Assembly (NCBI GenBank): GCA_964561605.1
Contig: CAZLQD010000029.1
Location: forward strand, 62,001 to 126,000
DNA: 64,000 nucleotides
Source: JALUZX01 sp964561605
Lineage (GTDB): Bacteria; Planctomycetota; UBA1135; JALUZX01
Direction of reading: 5' to 3'
In this document: one piece after another, positions 33,182 through 41,610 of the stretch
Layout: every line of letters starts with the position of its first letter
How positions within the stretch are numbered: position 1 is the stretch's first letter
Position numbers and translations under genes: made by a program
The notes under the pieces: model-generated
Told to the model about the DNA's origin: nothing
The model's input: only the letters and a program-made list of their open reading frames with translations
The model's database searches: none

Positions 33182-35284
33182 ATGTCCAGACGTTCCAGTT
33201 CGGCGGGCCCGGCGGGGGGCCTGTTTTCCATGCCGGGAGGACCGGGCCTTCTCCTCCTCCTTTCGTCGGTTCTCTTTTGCGGGCCCCTCCGGTCCGGAAC
33301 GGGTCCTTCCGGGGATCGGGGCTACTTCACCCCTCTTCTCGTGGGGGGCCCGGCCGGGGTGGAGGTCGTGTGGGTCAGGAAGGCCCTCAAGGAGGTTCCA
33401 GCCTTCCTCCAGGTGCGGTGGGCCGGGGGCGTGCTCCCTCCGAAGCCCGCCGGGAAGGGAGCCGTCCTCAGGGTTCCCCTGCCGGCCCTGGAGGGAAAGG
33501 GGCCTTTCGCCTACCGTTTCACCTGGAAAGGAGGGGCGACCCCCTGGTACTCCTTCCGGCCCCTTCCCGGGAAGGGCGCCGCCGGGGTCCGCCTGGCGGC
33601 CTACGGGGATTCCCGGAGCAACCCCAAGGTGCACCGGGCCCTGGCGGAACTCATGAAGGCCCGGAAACCCGACCTGGTCCTGAACACAGGGGACCTGGTG
33701 GGCTCGGGGCCCCTCTGGTCCCAATGGGAGCGCTCCTACTTGAAGCCCCTGGCCGTCCTGGGATCCCACGTTCCGATATTTACGGTCATCGGAAACCATG
33801 AGCGGGAGGCCCGGGCCTACTACGAGCTCTGCTCCAGGAGCGGCCCCGAGAAGGCCTGGTGGTCGGCCGACGTGGGGCCCCTCCACCTGGTGGGGCTCGA
33901 CTCCAACGTTCCCTTGGAGCCGGGGAGTCCCCAGCGGAAGTGGCTCGAGGACGACCTCCGCCGGGCCGCCGGGACGGCATCCTGGAAGATCCTCCTCCTT
34001 CACCATCCCTTCTTCACCTCGGCGCCGGGGCGGAGGCCCTCGGCCCGGGTTCGGTCCCTCCTGCCCCTGCTCCTGGAGAGAGGGGTCTCCCTGGTCTTCG
34101 AAGGGCACGACCACCACTACATGCGTACCTTTCCCGTGGTCATGGCTCTGGAGGAGAGGACCGCTCCGGGCCTGGTCTGCGTCACCACCGGAGGCGGAGG
34201 GGCCCACTTGTATCCTCAGAAACGGATGCCCTTCGCGGCCAAGGAGGTCATGGCCTGGCACTACGTCCTCCTGGACGCCGACCCGGAGAGCTTGTCCGGG
34301 AAGGTCTACGACTGGGAGGGGAAGCTCCTCGACCGCTGGAAGATCACCAGGAAGTCCGGAATGGAAGGCCCCCGCTACTGGGTGGGGGGCGAGGCCCTGG
34401 CAGAGGCCGTGCGGGCCGGGCTGGACCGCCTGGGCCCCCTCCTCCTGTCGTCCCCCTTTCCTGGGAAGATCCTCCTCCCGGTGGTCCTTCCCGGGAGTCC
34501 CCCGCCTCCCGCGGGGATGACCCTCTTCCTGGAGGGCAGGCCCACCCAGTGGCGGTTCTCCACGGCCGCCTCCCCCCGGGCCGGAAAGGCCTGGAACTGG
34601 ACCTTGGCCTTCCTGGGCGGGGGTCTCCCCAGGGCCTTTCCCTGGCCCAGGGTGGTCCTGGACCTGGGGGTTCCGGGGCTGGCCGGGAGGATCCAGCCCA
34701 TGGGGTGGATCCCCCTGTGGAAACCCCGGGGGCCCTGGGGCGTGGCCCAGGGAAGGACGGGGAAGGCCCTTCCCGTCTCCCTGCTGGACCAGGCCGGCCG
34801 GCCGGCGGCCCGGGGGTTCCTGTCCGTCGCCCTGAAAGGCTCCCACCTGGATGTGCGTTTCTTCTCTCCCCTGGGAAAGACCAAGACCTCCAAGGCCCGG
34901 CCGGCCTCCCTGGCCCAGTGGGCCTCCGGAACCAGGGCGGAGTGCCTGGCCCTCCACCTTTGCGGTCCCGGGGGAAAGGCCCTCCAGTCCTTCCAGGTGA
35001 CCAGGAGTTACCGTTCCTTCCTCCTGGGCGGGCCTTCGGGGATTGCACCGGGAAAGGCCTGGAGTGTGAAGGTCCTTCCAGGGAGGGATGGGAAGGGCTG
35101 GGGCGCCTCCTGGGAGATCGATCTCCCCGGCCGGGGGCTACCCCTGCCGGCCGGGGGGCTCCGGTTCCAGGTCTCCCACTTTCTTACGGTCTTCGGCATT
35201 CGGGTTTCTTCGGGGCCCCTGAAGTCGGACAGGGAGCCTTGGCCGGCGGCCATGCGCCCCCTCTCCTCGGCGGGAGCCCGGTAG
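33182..35284 (+). CDS. Secreted metallophosphoesterase with C-terminal beta domain
   Basis: ATG 33182 with GAGG upstream gives a 700-residue protein with an N-terminal hydrophobic export segment (PGLLLLLSSVLFCGP); ATG 33230 is an alternative start. An N-terminal fibronectin-like strand region precedes the calcineurin-type domain with its five blocks: AYGDSRSN, LNTGDLVG, VIGNHEREA, LLLHHPFF and FEGHDHHYMR. This is the purple acid phosphatase-like arrangement. The last ~270 residues are beta-rich, with a stretch resembling carbohydrate-binding CBM9 modules (KGWGASWEIDLPGRGLPL). It is probably an extracytoplasmic phosphatase or nucleotidase; the substrate is unknown. The next gene starts 37 bases downstream. 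Confidence 0.85.
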   Translation: MSRRSSSAGPAGGLFSMPGGPGLLLLLSSVLFCGPLRSGTGPSGDRGYFTPLLVGGPAGVEVVWVRKALKEVPAFLQVRWAGGVLPPKPAGKGAVLRVPLPALEGKGPFAYRFTWKGGATPWYSFRPLPGKGAAGVRLAAYGDSRSNPKVHRALAELMKARKPDLVLNTGDLVGSGPLWSQWERSYLKPLAVLGSHVPIFTVIGNHEREARAYYELCSRSGPEKAWWSADVGPLHLVGLDSNVPLEPGSPQRKWLEDDLRRAAGTASWKILLLHHPFFTSAPGRRPSARVRSLLPLLLERGVSLVFEGHDHHYMRTFPVVMALEERTAPGLVCVTTGGGGAHLYPQKRMPFAAKEVMAWHYVLLDADPESLSGKVYDWEGKLLDRWKITRKSGMEGPRYWVGGEALAEAVRAGLDRLGPLLLSSPFPGKILLPVVLPGSPPPPAGMTLFLEGRPTQWRFSTAASPRAGKAWNWTLAFLGGGLPRAFPWPRVVLDLGVPGLAGRIQPMGWIPLWKPRGPWGVAQGRTGKALPVSLLDQAGRPAARGFLSVALKGSHLDVRFFSPLGKTKTSKARPASLAQWASGTRAECLALHLCGPGGKALQSFQVTRSYRSFLLGGPSGIAPGKAWSVKVLPGRDGKGWGASWEIDLPGRGLPLPAGGLRFQVSHFLTVFGIRVSSGPLKSDREPWPAAMRPLSSAGAR

Positions 35285-35321
35285 AGCAGAGGGAGGCCCA
35301 GCCTTCCGGAAAGGAGGGCCC

Positions 35322-37595
35322 ATGGCCCGGTTGAGGGATGTCCTTTCCAGGACCAGGGTGGTGGCTCTTCCGGCGGATTCCCCCCCCGTGGGCAGGACCG
35401 CCGCCGGGGAGCTCCTGGAGGAACTCTGCCCGGGAGCGGTGATCCGGGAAGGGCCCGTCCGGCCCGGCCCCGGGGTCCTGCTCCTCCTCCCGGAGGATCC
35501 CTCCGCCGCCGGGGTGAGGGGAGCTTCCTTCCGTCCCGGCCGTGAGGGGGGCTGGGTCCTGGCGGCCTCCCGCCCCTCCTTCTTCTATGCGGCCTCTCGT
35601 GTCCTCGCGGAAGAATGGGCCGAGAAGGATGAGGGGGTGGCCGGGGAAGGGTTCCGGCTGGAGCGGCCCTTCCGGGCGGCCAGGCCCGTCTTCGATCTCT
35701 TCCTGGCCCAATACTACCGGGACGCCCGGGGGTGGGACCGGGAAGAGCTCGTTCGGGCGGCGGCCCGGGCGGGTTTCACCCACCTGGAGGTGAACGGCCT
35801 GGCGGGGGAGCCCGCCGAGAAGGGAGAGCCCGGCGAGGTCCTCCACCGCTTCTACACCTATTGCCCGGCCCTGGACCAGTTCGCCGAGAGCCCTTTGAAC
35901 CGGGGAACCTACCCCCGGGCCTACCTGGAGGCGAACATGGGCCGCCTCCTGGAGAACGCGGCCCTCGCGGAGAAATACGGTCTCACGCCCGCCCTGCTCT
36001 GCTTCGAGCCCAGGTCGGTCCCGGAATCCCTTCTTGCGAAATATCCGACCCTGCGGGGGTGCCGGGTGGATCATCCTTTCCGGAGTTTCCGGCCCAGGTT
36101 CAACCTCACCACGGCCCATCCGGCGGTCCTGGAGCACTACGCCGCCCTCCTCGAGGCGGTCATGGAGAGGGTGCCCGGCCTGGGCCTCCTCGAGATCTGG
36201 TCCAACGATTCGGGGGCGGCCTTCGAACACACGGCCTCCCTCTACGCCGGCAGGAACGGCGGGGCCTACCTGATCCGGGAGTGGAGGACCCACGAAGAGA
36301 TCGCCCGTGCCGCGGCGGGAAACATCCTCCGTTTCATGAAGACCCTGCGGGATGCGGGGAGGAGGGTGAACCCGGATTTCCGGGTGGTGTTGAGGGTGGA
36401 GCCCTTCGAAGTCGAGCGTCCCTTCCTGGAGGAGGGCCTGGAGGAGGGCTTGGAACTGAGCGCCCCTTCCGCCCTCGGCCGGGGATGGGAGATCCCATAT
36501 GCCCATCCGGAATACGAGGACGTCCGCTCCGTGGGATGCACCCTGTGGCACACCGGCTTCGATCCGGCCGAGGCCCGGGCGGTCCGGGCCCTCGAGGAAA
36601 GGGGCTCGGGTTTCCACTTCCTCCAGGCCGCCGGACTCTTCGGGAACCTGGAACCCCTCGTGGGAATCCCCTTTCCCCGCCTTCTCTGGGAGAAGCTGGA
36701 GAGGATGGCCCGGGCGGAAGCGGGGAAGGCCGCTTTCCTGGGAGGGCTCACTCCTCCCTCCCTGGCTCCCTTCGACGTGAACCGGGAGGTCTTGCGGGCC
36801 TTCCTGGCGGGAGGGTCCCCCCGCCTGGAAGAGACCCTCGGGAGGGCTTCCAGGAAGTGGGCCGGCCGGGATGGTGCCTCCCTCCTTGTGGATGCCTGGC
36901 TCGGGACGGACCGGGTCCTGCGGGCCTTTCCCGTTCCCGTCCAGCTCTACGCCATGTACGGGTTCGTCTGGTACCGCCTGTGGACCAGGCCCCTCGTCCC
37001 GGACATCGAGGCCCTCCCCGAGGAGGAGAGGGCCTACTACGAAAAGGAGATGCTCACTACGCCGCACAACCCCAACCGGGTGGACCTGGCCAGGGACGTG
37101 CTCTTCGTCCTGGCCGGGAAGGAAGGGGCGAGAAAGGCGGTGGAGCGGATGGACAGGGGGGTCTTCCCCGCCCTGGAGGAGGTCCGGCGGCTCCTGGGGG
37201 GGGCGCCGGGAGAGGAGGTTTTCCGGGACCTGGGGGAGCGGCTCGAGGCCTTGGAGTGCTGGCTGGAGACCCAGAGGAACGTGGCGGCCTGGATCGCCGG
37301 GGTGAAGGGGTACTTGGAGGAGAAGGACAGGGTGGCGAGGGAGGAGGCCCGGGCCCTCTTGCGGGATGCTGTGGTCCGGGAGAGGGAGAACGCCCGCCGC
37401 CTCCTGGATCTCTGGGAGGGTAGGAGCGTGGAGTTCATGGTGGTCTCCCAAGGAAGGGGAAACACCTTTCTCCACGGGGAGGATTTCGGGGAGCACCTGA
37501 AGAGGAAGATCGCCCTCATGGAGGGGCGGGAGGAGGACGAACCCCGGATCGATCCGGAGTTCCTCTGGCGCCTCCCGGACCTGGAGAGCTGGTGA
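35322..37595 (+). CDS. Glycoside-hydrolase-like TIM-barrel protein of unknown specificity
   Basis: This 757-residue protein starts at ATG 35322 (AAGGAGG upstream) and has no signal peptide. The first ~115 residues look like the small alpha/beta domain that precedes catalytic barrels in GH20, GH67 and GH84 (GWVLAASRPSFFYAASRVLA). A barrel begins at FDLFLAQYYRDARGWDREEL and FTHLEVNGLAG, with candidate acidic residues in LGLLEIWSNDSGAAFEHTAS and VVLRVEPFEVE. A helical C-terminal half (NVAAWIAGVKGYLEEKDRVA) is reminiscent of GH67 alpha-glucuronidases. I do not recognise the exact family. Pairing with a secreted phosphoesterase suggests processing of a phosphorylated or acidic sugar. Confidence 0.6.
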   Translation: MARLRDVLSRTRVVALPADSPPVGRTAAGELLEELCPGAVIREGPVRPGPGVLLLLPEDPSAAGVRGASFRPGREGGWVLAASRPSFFYAASRVLAEEWAEKDEGVAGEGFRLERPFRAARPVFDLFLAQYYRDARGWDREELVRAAARAGFTHLEVNGLAGEPAEKGEPGEVLHRFYTYCPALDQFAESPLNRGTYPRAYLEANMGRLLENAALAEKYGLTPALLCFEPRSVPESLLAKYPTLRGCRVDHPFRSFRPRFNLTTAHPAVLEHYAALLEAVMERVPGLGLLEIWSNDSGAAFEHTASLYAGRNGGAYLIREWRTHEEIARAAAGNILRFMKTLRDAGRRVNPDFRVVLRVEPFEVERPFLEEGLEEGLELSAPSALGRGWEIPYAHPEYEDVRSVGCTLWHTGFDPAEARAVRALEERGSGFHFLQAAGLFGNLEPLVGIPFPRLLWEKLERMARAEAGKAAFLGGLTPPSLAPFDVNREVLRAFLAGGSPRLEETLGRASRKWAGRDGASLLVDAWLGTDRVLRAFPVPVQLYAMYGFVWYRLWTRPLVPDIEALPEEERAYYEKEMLTTPHNPNRVDLARDVLFVLAGKEGARKAVERMDRGVFPALEEVRRLLGGAPGEEVFRDLGERLEALECWLETQRNVAAWIAGVKGYLEEKDRVAREEARALLRDAVVRERENARRLLDLWEGRSVEFMVVSQGRGNTFLHGEDFGEHLKRKIALMEGREEDEPRIDPEFLWRLPDLESW

Positions 37596-37658
37596 GGCCC
37601 GGCCGGTGCGCCGCGGGGGCCCGCCTCCCCGAGGGGTGAAACGAGGTTTGTAGGGGCC

Positions 37659-37681
37659 CCTCCTCCCTGGGTGGGAGGGGG
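37659..37681 (+). terminator. Hairpin downstream of the glycosidase-like gene
   Basis: CCTCCTCCC at 37659-37667 pairs with GGGAGGGGG at 37673-37681, with one G-T pair and a TGGGT loop. It lies 64 bases after the stop at 37595. No T run follows, so it would be a non-canonical or Rho-assisted terminator. Confidence 0.4.
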
Positions 37682-37691
37682 CGGACCTTCC

Positions 37692-37733
37692 GAAAGAAAG
37701 AAAGCGGGCCCGCGCCTTCCGGCGCGGGCCCGC
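37692..37733 (-). terminator. Intrinsic terminator of gltA
   Basis: A perfect 13-bp stem (37704-37716 with 37721-37733, GCGGGCCCGCGCC arm) and TTCC loop lie 55 bases downstream of the gltA stop. Reading the minus strand, it is followed by CTTTCTTTCTTT, giving a classic hairpin plus pyrimidine tract. Confidence 0.8.
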
Positions 37734-37788
37734 GTGATCGCCCTGGGAAGGGGGGACCCGGCGTGGGTCCGGCCCCTTCGTGGTGCTC

Positions 37789-39093
37789 TCAGGCGTTCTC
37801 GGCGATCCACTTCATGCTCACCGACTTGGGCCGGGTGATGGGGGAGCCCACGGCCCGGTTCCAGATCAGCTGGGCCAGCATGCCCATGGCCCTGGATACG
37901 CTGAAGAGGACGGTGTAGTAGGGGAACTCGGTGAGGCCGTAGTGGTAGAGGAGGGCCCCCGAGCCGGCGTCCACGTTGGGCCAGGGGTTGGCGATGGGGG
38001 CCTTTCCGGCCTTGACCCTCTCCTCGGAGAAGGCCTTGAGGACGTTGGGAACCACGTCGTAGACGCGGGCAACCGTCTGGAAGACCGGGTCCTCGGTGAG
38101 GTGCTTCTTGCCGAACTTGAGGAAGCCGGCGAACCGGGGATCGGTTACGCGCAGAACCGCGTGGCCGTAACCGGGGATGACCTTTCCGGAGCGCAGGGTC
38201 TCGAAGGCGTACTCCTCGATCTGCTTCTCCGAAGGGGTGCCGCCGAACTTCTCCATGGTCTCCAGGATCCACTTGAGGCATTCCTGGTTGGCCAGGCCGT
38301 GGAGCGGGCCGGCAAGGCCGTTGAGGCCCGCCGAGACGGCGTAGTAGGGGTCGGAGAGGGCGGAGCCCACGGTGTGGCACGTGTTGGCCGAGACGTTGCC
38401 GCCTTCGTGGTCGGAGTGGAAGTGGAGGTAGAGCCTCATGAGCTCGGCGAAGGTCCCCGTGGGATCGGGCAGGCCCAGCATGTTGGCGTAGTTGGCGCCC
38501 CAGTCCAGGCCGGGGGTCCAGTCGATGTAGTCGCCCTTGTCGTAGCGGAGCCGGTAGACGGCGGCGGCCAGGACGGGAAGGCGGGCCAGGAGGGTGAGGG
38601 CGTCGTCAAGGGTGGGGACCCAGTAGTCCTCCTTCTTCATCCCCTTGTCGTATTCCCTGCGGAAGGTGCTCTCCTTTTCCTGGACGAGGATGCCCGTGTT
38701 CAGCATGCACATGGGATGGCTGTCATGGGGCATGGATTCCAGGACGTCGTAAACGTACTGGGGGAGCTTGGCCCGGCGGTCCATCTCCTTCTGGTAGTTC
38801 TTCACGATGTCCGAGTCGAGGTCGTAGATCTCGCCCGTGAGAAGGAGGAGGAAGGTCTGCTCGGGCCAGAGGTTCTCGATCTCGCTGAGGTGGTGGCCCC
38901 TGATGAACAGGCCCTTGTCGGGTTCCACCACGGAAGTGTCGCAGATCATGCACTTCAGGCCCCGCATACCGCCGAATGCGGTCTTTACGGTGGCCTCGCT
39001 GATGACCTTGTCGCCCTTCTCCTTGAGGAGGCGGGCCCTCTCGGCGCGCCACTGGGGGATGATCTCCTGGAGTTTCTCGAAAATGTTCGTCAT
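37789..39093 (-). CDS. gltA: Citrate synthase, mitochondrial-type
   Basis: This TCA-cycle enzyme condenses acetyl-CoA with oxaloacetate. The start ATG 39093 has AGGAGG upstream and gives 434 residues. The catalytic histidines lie in GLAGPLHGLANQECLKW and VIPGYGHAVLRVTDPR, and the Asp in NVDAGSGALLYHYG. The phrase HSDHEGGNVSANTCHTVGSA and the overall sequence resemble the eukaryotic mitochondrial citrate synthase more than the common bacterial GltA. Such forms occur in a limited set of bacteria. It faces away from mdh across a 357-base gap, so the two TCA genes could share regulation. Confidence 0.94.
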   Translation of the reverse strand: MTNIFEKLQEIIPQWRAERARLLKEKGDKVISEATVKTAFGGMRGLKCMICDTSVVEPDKGLFIRGHHLSEIENLWPEQTFLLLLTGEIYDLDSDIVKNYQKEMDRRAKLPQYVYDVLESMPHDSHPMCMLNTGILVQEKESTFRREYDKGMKKEDYWVPTLDDALTLLARLPVLAAAVYRLRYDKGDYIDWTPGLDWGANYANMLGLPDPTGTFAELMRLYLHFHSDHEGGNVSANTCHTVGSALSDPYYAVSAGLNGLAGPLHGLANQECLKWILETMEKFGGTPSEKQIEEYAFETLRSGKVIPGYGHAVLRVTDPRFAGFLKFGKKHLTEDPVFQTVARVYDVVPNVLKAFSEERVKAGKAPIANPWPNVDAGSGALLYHYGLTEFPYYTVLFSVSRAMGMLAQLIWNRAVGSPITRPKSVSMKWIAENA

Positions 39094-39450
39094 CGTTTCC
39101 TCCTGTCCTGTGAGCCAGGTGAACCTATGTAGGTGGGAAATGGGGCCTTCCGGGTCTTGGCCCCAGGCGGCCCGAACCATATCTATAAGGGCCGGGGCGG
39201 AAGCTTATTTCAGAATGGGCCTCCAAAGGTATGGAAAATTTTAGGAAAAAGTCCATGATTCTCTTCCGTTCCTCCTTGGGGGCCCGGGGGGCTTTCCCGG
39301 TGTGTCCCCGGGGGAGCGGGAGGGGTAAACTTCCCCTCCTCCCCGCCCTTTCCCGCCCGTAGCTGGAAAGGTTGGGTTCCACCGCCCCGTGCCCGGGGCG
39401 GGCATCCAGGTCTCATGCATCCGCCGGCGGCGGAAAAAGGAGGAAACGCC
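39094..39450. other. Divergent gltA/mdh regulatory region
   Basis: No gene is seen in these 357 bases. On the plus strand TTGGCC (39157-39162) and TATCTA (39180-39185) are 17 bases apart and could drive mdh with a long leader. An AT-rich patch at about 39226-39260 stands out against the GC-rich background and may belong to the gltA promoter. AAGGAGG lies just before the mdh ATG. Confidence 0.45.
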
Positions 39451-40386
39451 ATGGCACGGAAGAAGATCGCCTTGATCGGGGCAGGAAACATCGGCGGCCA
39501 GCTCGCCTACCTGATCGCCTCCAGGGAGCTCGGGGACGTGGTCCTTCTGGACATCCCCGCCAAGGAAGGAGTGGCCAAGGGCAAGGCCCTGGACATCATG
39601 CAGAACGGTGGGGTGGACGATTTCGACTGCAAGATCACCGGGACGGCCGACTGGAAGGAGTGCGAGGGAGCGGACCTCCTCATCATCACCGCCGGCATTC
39701 CCAGGAAACCCGGCCAGGACAGGGAGGACCTGATCGGGGTCAACCTGCCCATCATCCGGAACGTGGCGGAGAACGCCAAGAAGTACACCCCCAACGCCAT
39801 GGCCATCGTCGTGGCCAACCCCCTGGACGCCATGGTCTACGAGTTCAAGAAGGTCACGGGCTGGCCCAGGAACCGGGTCATGGGTATGGCCGGGATCCTG
39901 GACACCTCCCGCTTCTCCTTCTTCCTGGCCGAGGCGGCGGGAGTCTCCGTGAAGGACGTGAGGACCACCGTCCTGGGCGGCCATGGAGACCAGATGGTGC
40001 CCCTCATCAGCTACTCCACGATCAACGGCATTCCCATCACGGAATTCCTTCCCAAGGAGACGATCGATTCCATCGTGGCCCGGACCAGGAAGGGCGGCGG
40101 CGAGATCGTGAAGCTCATGGGCACGAGCGCCTGGTTCGCCCCGGCGGCGGCGGCCATCCAGATGGCCACGGCCATCTTCAACGACTCCAAGCGGGTCCTC
40201 CCCTGTGCCGCCTTCCTGGAGGGAGAATACGGCTACGAGGGGATCTTCATGGGCGTTCCCGTGGTGCTTGGCAAGGACGGCGTGGAGAAGGTCGTGGAGA
40301 TCCCTCTTTCCGCCGAGGAGAAGGAGGCCCTGGCCAAGAGCGCCGCGGCCGTGAAAAGCGTCGTGGAGATCTGCGACCGCAGTTGA
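39451..40386 (+). CDS. mdh: Malate dehydrogenase (LDH-like type)
   Basis: The enzyme oxidises malate to oxaloacetate with NAD. ATG 39451 follows AAGGAGG and yields 311 residues. The Rossmann motif is GAGNIGGQ, the substrate arginine loop is ITAGIPRKPGQDREDL, and the catalytic His lies in LGGHGDQMVPLI. VANPLDAMVYEFKKVTGWP is characteristic of the tetrameric, LDH-like MDH group rather than the E. coli dimer type. An Asp at the end of the second strand (VLLDIP) fits NAD preference. It is divergent from gltA. Confidence 0.96.
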   Translation: MARKKIALIGAGNIGGQLAYLIASRELGDVVLLDIPAKEGVAKGKALDIMQNGGVDDFDCKITGTADWKECEGADLLIITAGIPRKPGQDREDLIGVNLPIIRNVAENAKKYTPNAMAIVVANPLDAMVYEFKKVTGWPRNRVMGMAGILDTSRFSFFLAEAAGVSVKDVRTTVLGGHGDQMVPLISYSTINGIPITEFLPKETIDSIVARTRKGGGEIVKLMGTSAWFAPAAAAIQMATAIFNDSKRVLPCAAFLEGEYGYEGIFMGVPVVLGKDGVEKVVEIPLSAEEKEALAKSAAAVKSVVEICDRS

Positions 40387-40399
40387 TTGGGAGCTTCCC

Positions 40400-40437
40400 G
40401 GCGGGCCGGACAGGGATCCCTTCCCGACCGGCCCGCC
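40400..40437. terminator. Hairpin between convergent mdh and bcp genes
   Basis: GGCGGGCCGG at 40400-40409 pairs perfectly with CCGGCCCGCC at 40428-40437 around an 18-base loop. It lies 13 bases after the mdh stop and 10 bases after the bcp stop on the other strand, so it probably serves both. Confidence 0.6.
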
Positions 40438-40447
40438 CGCGGAGGCT

Positions 40448-40924
40448 TCACCCGGCCCGGAGTTCCTTCAGAGCCTGGAGGACCTCCTCCACGTGGCCCT
40501 GGACCTTCACCTTGTGCCAGGTGCGGGCCACCTTGCCTTCAGGATCGATCAGGACGGTGCTCCGGATCACTCCCTCGTATTCCCTTCCGGCCATCTTTTT
40601 CTTCCCCCAGGCGCCGTAGTCCCGGACGACCTTTTTCTCCGGGTCGCTCAGGAGGAGGACCTTCAGGCCGTGTTTCTCCTGGAACCTGCCGTGGCTGGCC
40701 TCGGAATCGGGGCTCACTCCGGCGACGGCCGCCCCGAGACGCTTGAACTTCGGGAGGGCCTGGGTGAATTCCTTGGCTTCTTTGGTGCAACCGCTGGTGT
40801 TGTCCCTGGGGTAGAAGTAGAGGACCAGCCACTTCCCCCGGAAGTCCTCGAGCTTCCAGGTCCTGCCCGTGCTGTCGGAGAGGGCGAACTTGGGGGCCTT
40901 CGTTCCGGGCTTTCGTTCCGTCAT
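40448..40924 (-). CDS. bcp: Peroxiredoxin, Bcp/PrxQ type, probable 1-Cys form
   Basis: This 158-residue thiol peroxidase has the PrxQ signature FYPRDNTSGCTKEAKEF, with peroxidatic Cys46. In E. coli Bcp the resolving Cys is five residues later; here that position is Lys51, and no other Cys is present. It should therefore act as a 1-Cys enzyme and rely on an external thiol for reduction. Bacillithiol, whose synthesis genes are in this window, is a plausible donor, but that is inferred. It converges on mdh across a shared hairpin. Confidence 0.92.
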   Translation of the reverse strand: MTERKPGTKAPKFALSDSTGRTWKLEDFRGKWLVLYFYPRDNTSGCTKEAKEFTQALPKFKRLGAAVAGVSPDSEASHGRFQEKHGLKVLLLSDPEKKVVRDYGAWGKKKMAGREYEGVIRSTVLIDPEGKVARTWHKVKVQGHVEEVLQALKELRAG

Positions 40925-41280
40925 GAGTCACCTCCCGGGATGGGATCTTCCCCCTTCCTCCCCCTCTTCCGGCGGCGGGATTCTGGGACAGGCCCGGCGG
41001 AGCTTCCAGGGCGGTAGGGGTTTTTCCAGGGTCCCAGGCCAGGGAGGGAGGGGATTTTCCTGGGGCGGGACCGGTGAAAGAGTCGAAGAAAAGGGGAAGT
41101 TAGGGGTAGGAAAGGGTGGCCAAGGGTCCTATGAAGGGCTAAGTTCCTCCTCTTGGCTCCGGCCGGTTCGGGGCCTCTCCCACCCCGGGGGATGCCCGCT
41201 CCGGCCGGTTTTGGAACTGGTGCGTGAACCCTATGGCCGAACCAAGCAGTTATCCGAGTCCCGGCTGGAGACAACGGCTG
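40925..41280 (+). other. Intergenic region upstream of the candidate selenoprotein gene
   Basis: No confident gene is seen in these 356 bases. A 13-base direct repeat, GCTCCGGCCGGTT, occurs at 41156-41168 and 41198-41210 and could be an operator, though nothing supports that beyond repetition. The frame of the next gene extends upstream to ATG 41233, which lacks a ribosome site. Confidence 0.4.
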
Positions 41281-41550
41281 ATGAACTTTTCCGACATCCT
41301 GGTCCCCCTGGGAGTGGTGGTCCTCTGGTTTCTCCTGCAGGCCGTGATCCTTCCCAAGGCGGGAGTGCCCACCTGAGCTTCCGGCTACGGTTCCGCGTGC
41401 GGAACCCAGAACAGGTTTCTCGATCCCGACGCTCTCGAGGAGAATGGGTGCGGCGAGGAAGCCCTCCCCGCCTCGGGCGAGGAGATGGAGGAAACCCACC
41501 TGAAGGACCAGGAGGACTCCAAGGCCCTCCAGGAGAAGAAGACCAAGTAG
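41281..41550 (+). CDS. Candidate selenoprotein: small membrane protein with in-frame UGA
   Basis: ATG 41281, ten bases after GGAG, opens a membrane helix (MNFSDILVPLGVVVLWFLLQ) ending ILPKAGVPT, directly followed by TGA at 41374-41376. The same frame continues without a break to TAG at 41548-41550. The extension begins ASGYGSACGTQNRFLDPD and is then acidic and hydrophilic, and about 84% of its codons end in G or C, like real genes here. Read with selenocysteine it gives 89 residues: TM helix, U, Cys eight residues later (U-x7-C) and a soluble tail. ATG 41233 would add 16 residues. Alternatively the protein stops after 31 residues. A SECIS-like hairpin lies 18 bases downstream of the TGA. No selenocysteine machinery genes are in the window. 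Confidence 0.5.
41389..41406 (+). promoter_or_regulatory. SECIS-like hairpin downstream of the in-frame UGA
   Basis: GGTTCC at 41389-41394 pairs with GGAACC at 41401-41406 around the loop GCGTGC, which starts with G and contains GU. Eighteen bases separate the TGA from the loop. Bacterial SECIS elements lie within the coding region just after UGA, with a short stem and a G near the start of the loop. This hairpin fits that general model by eye only. Confidence 0.45.
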
Positions 41551-41610
41551 CCGGGAGGCCCTCCTCCGAGCCGGGAGGTCCCTCCCGGCACGTCCCGAGA
41601 GGAGGCGGCC

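Noticed and set aside
41233..41280. Upstream ATG 41233 as the selenoprotein start
   Set aside because: It has no ribosome site, whereas ATG 41281 has GGAG at a suitable distance and starts at the membrane helix; the longer form is not excluded.
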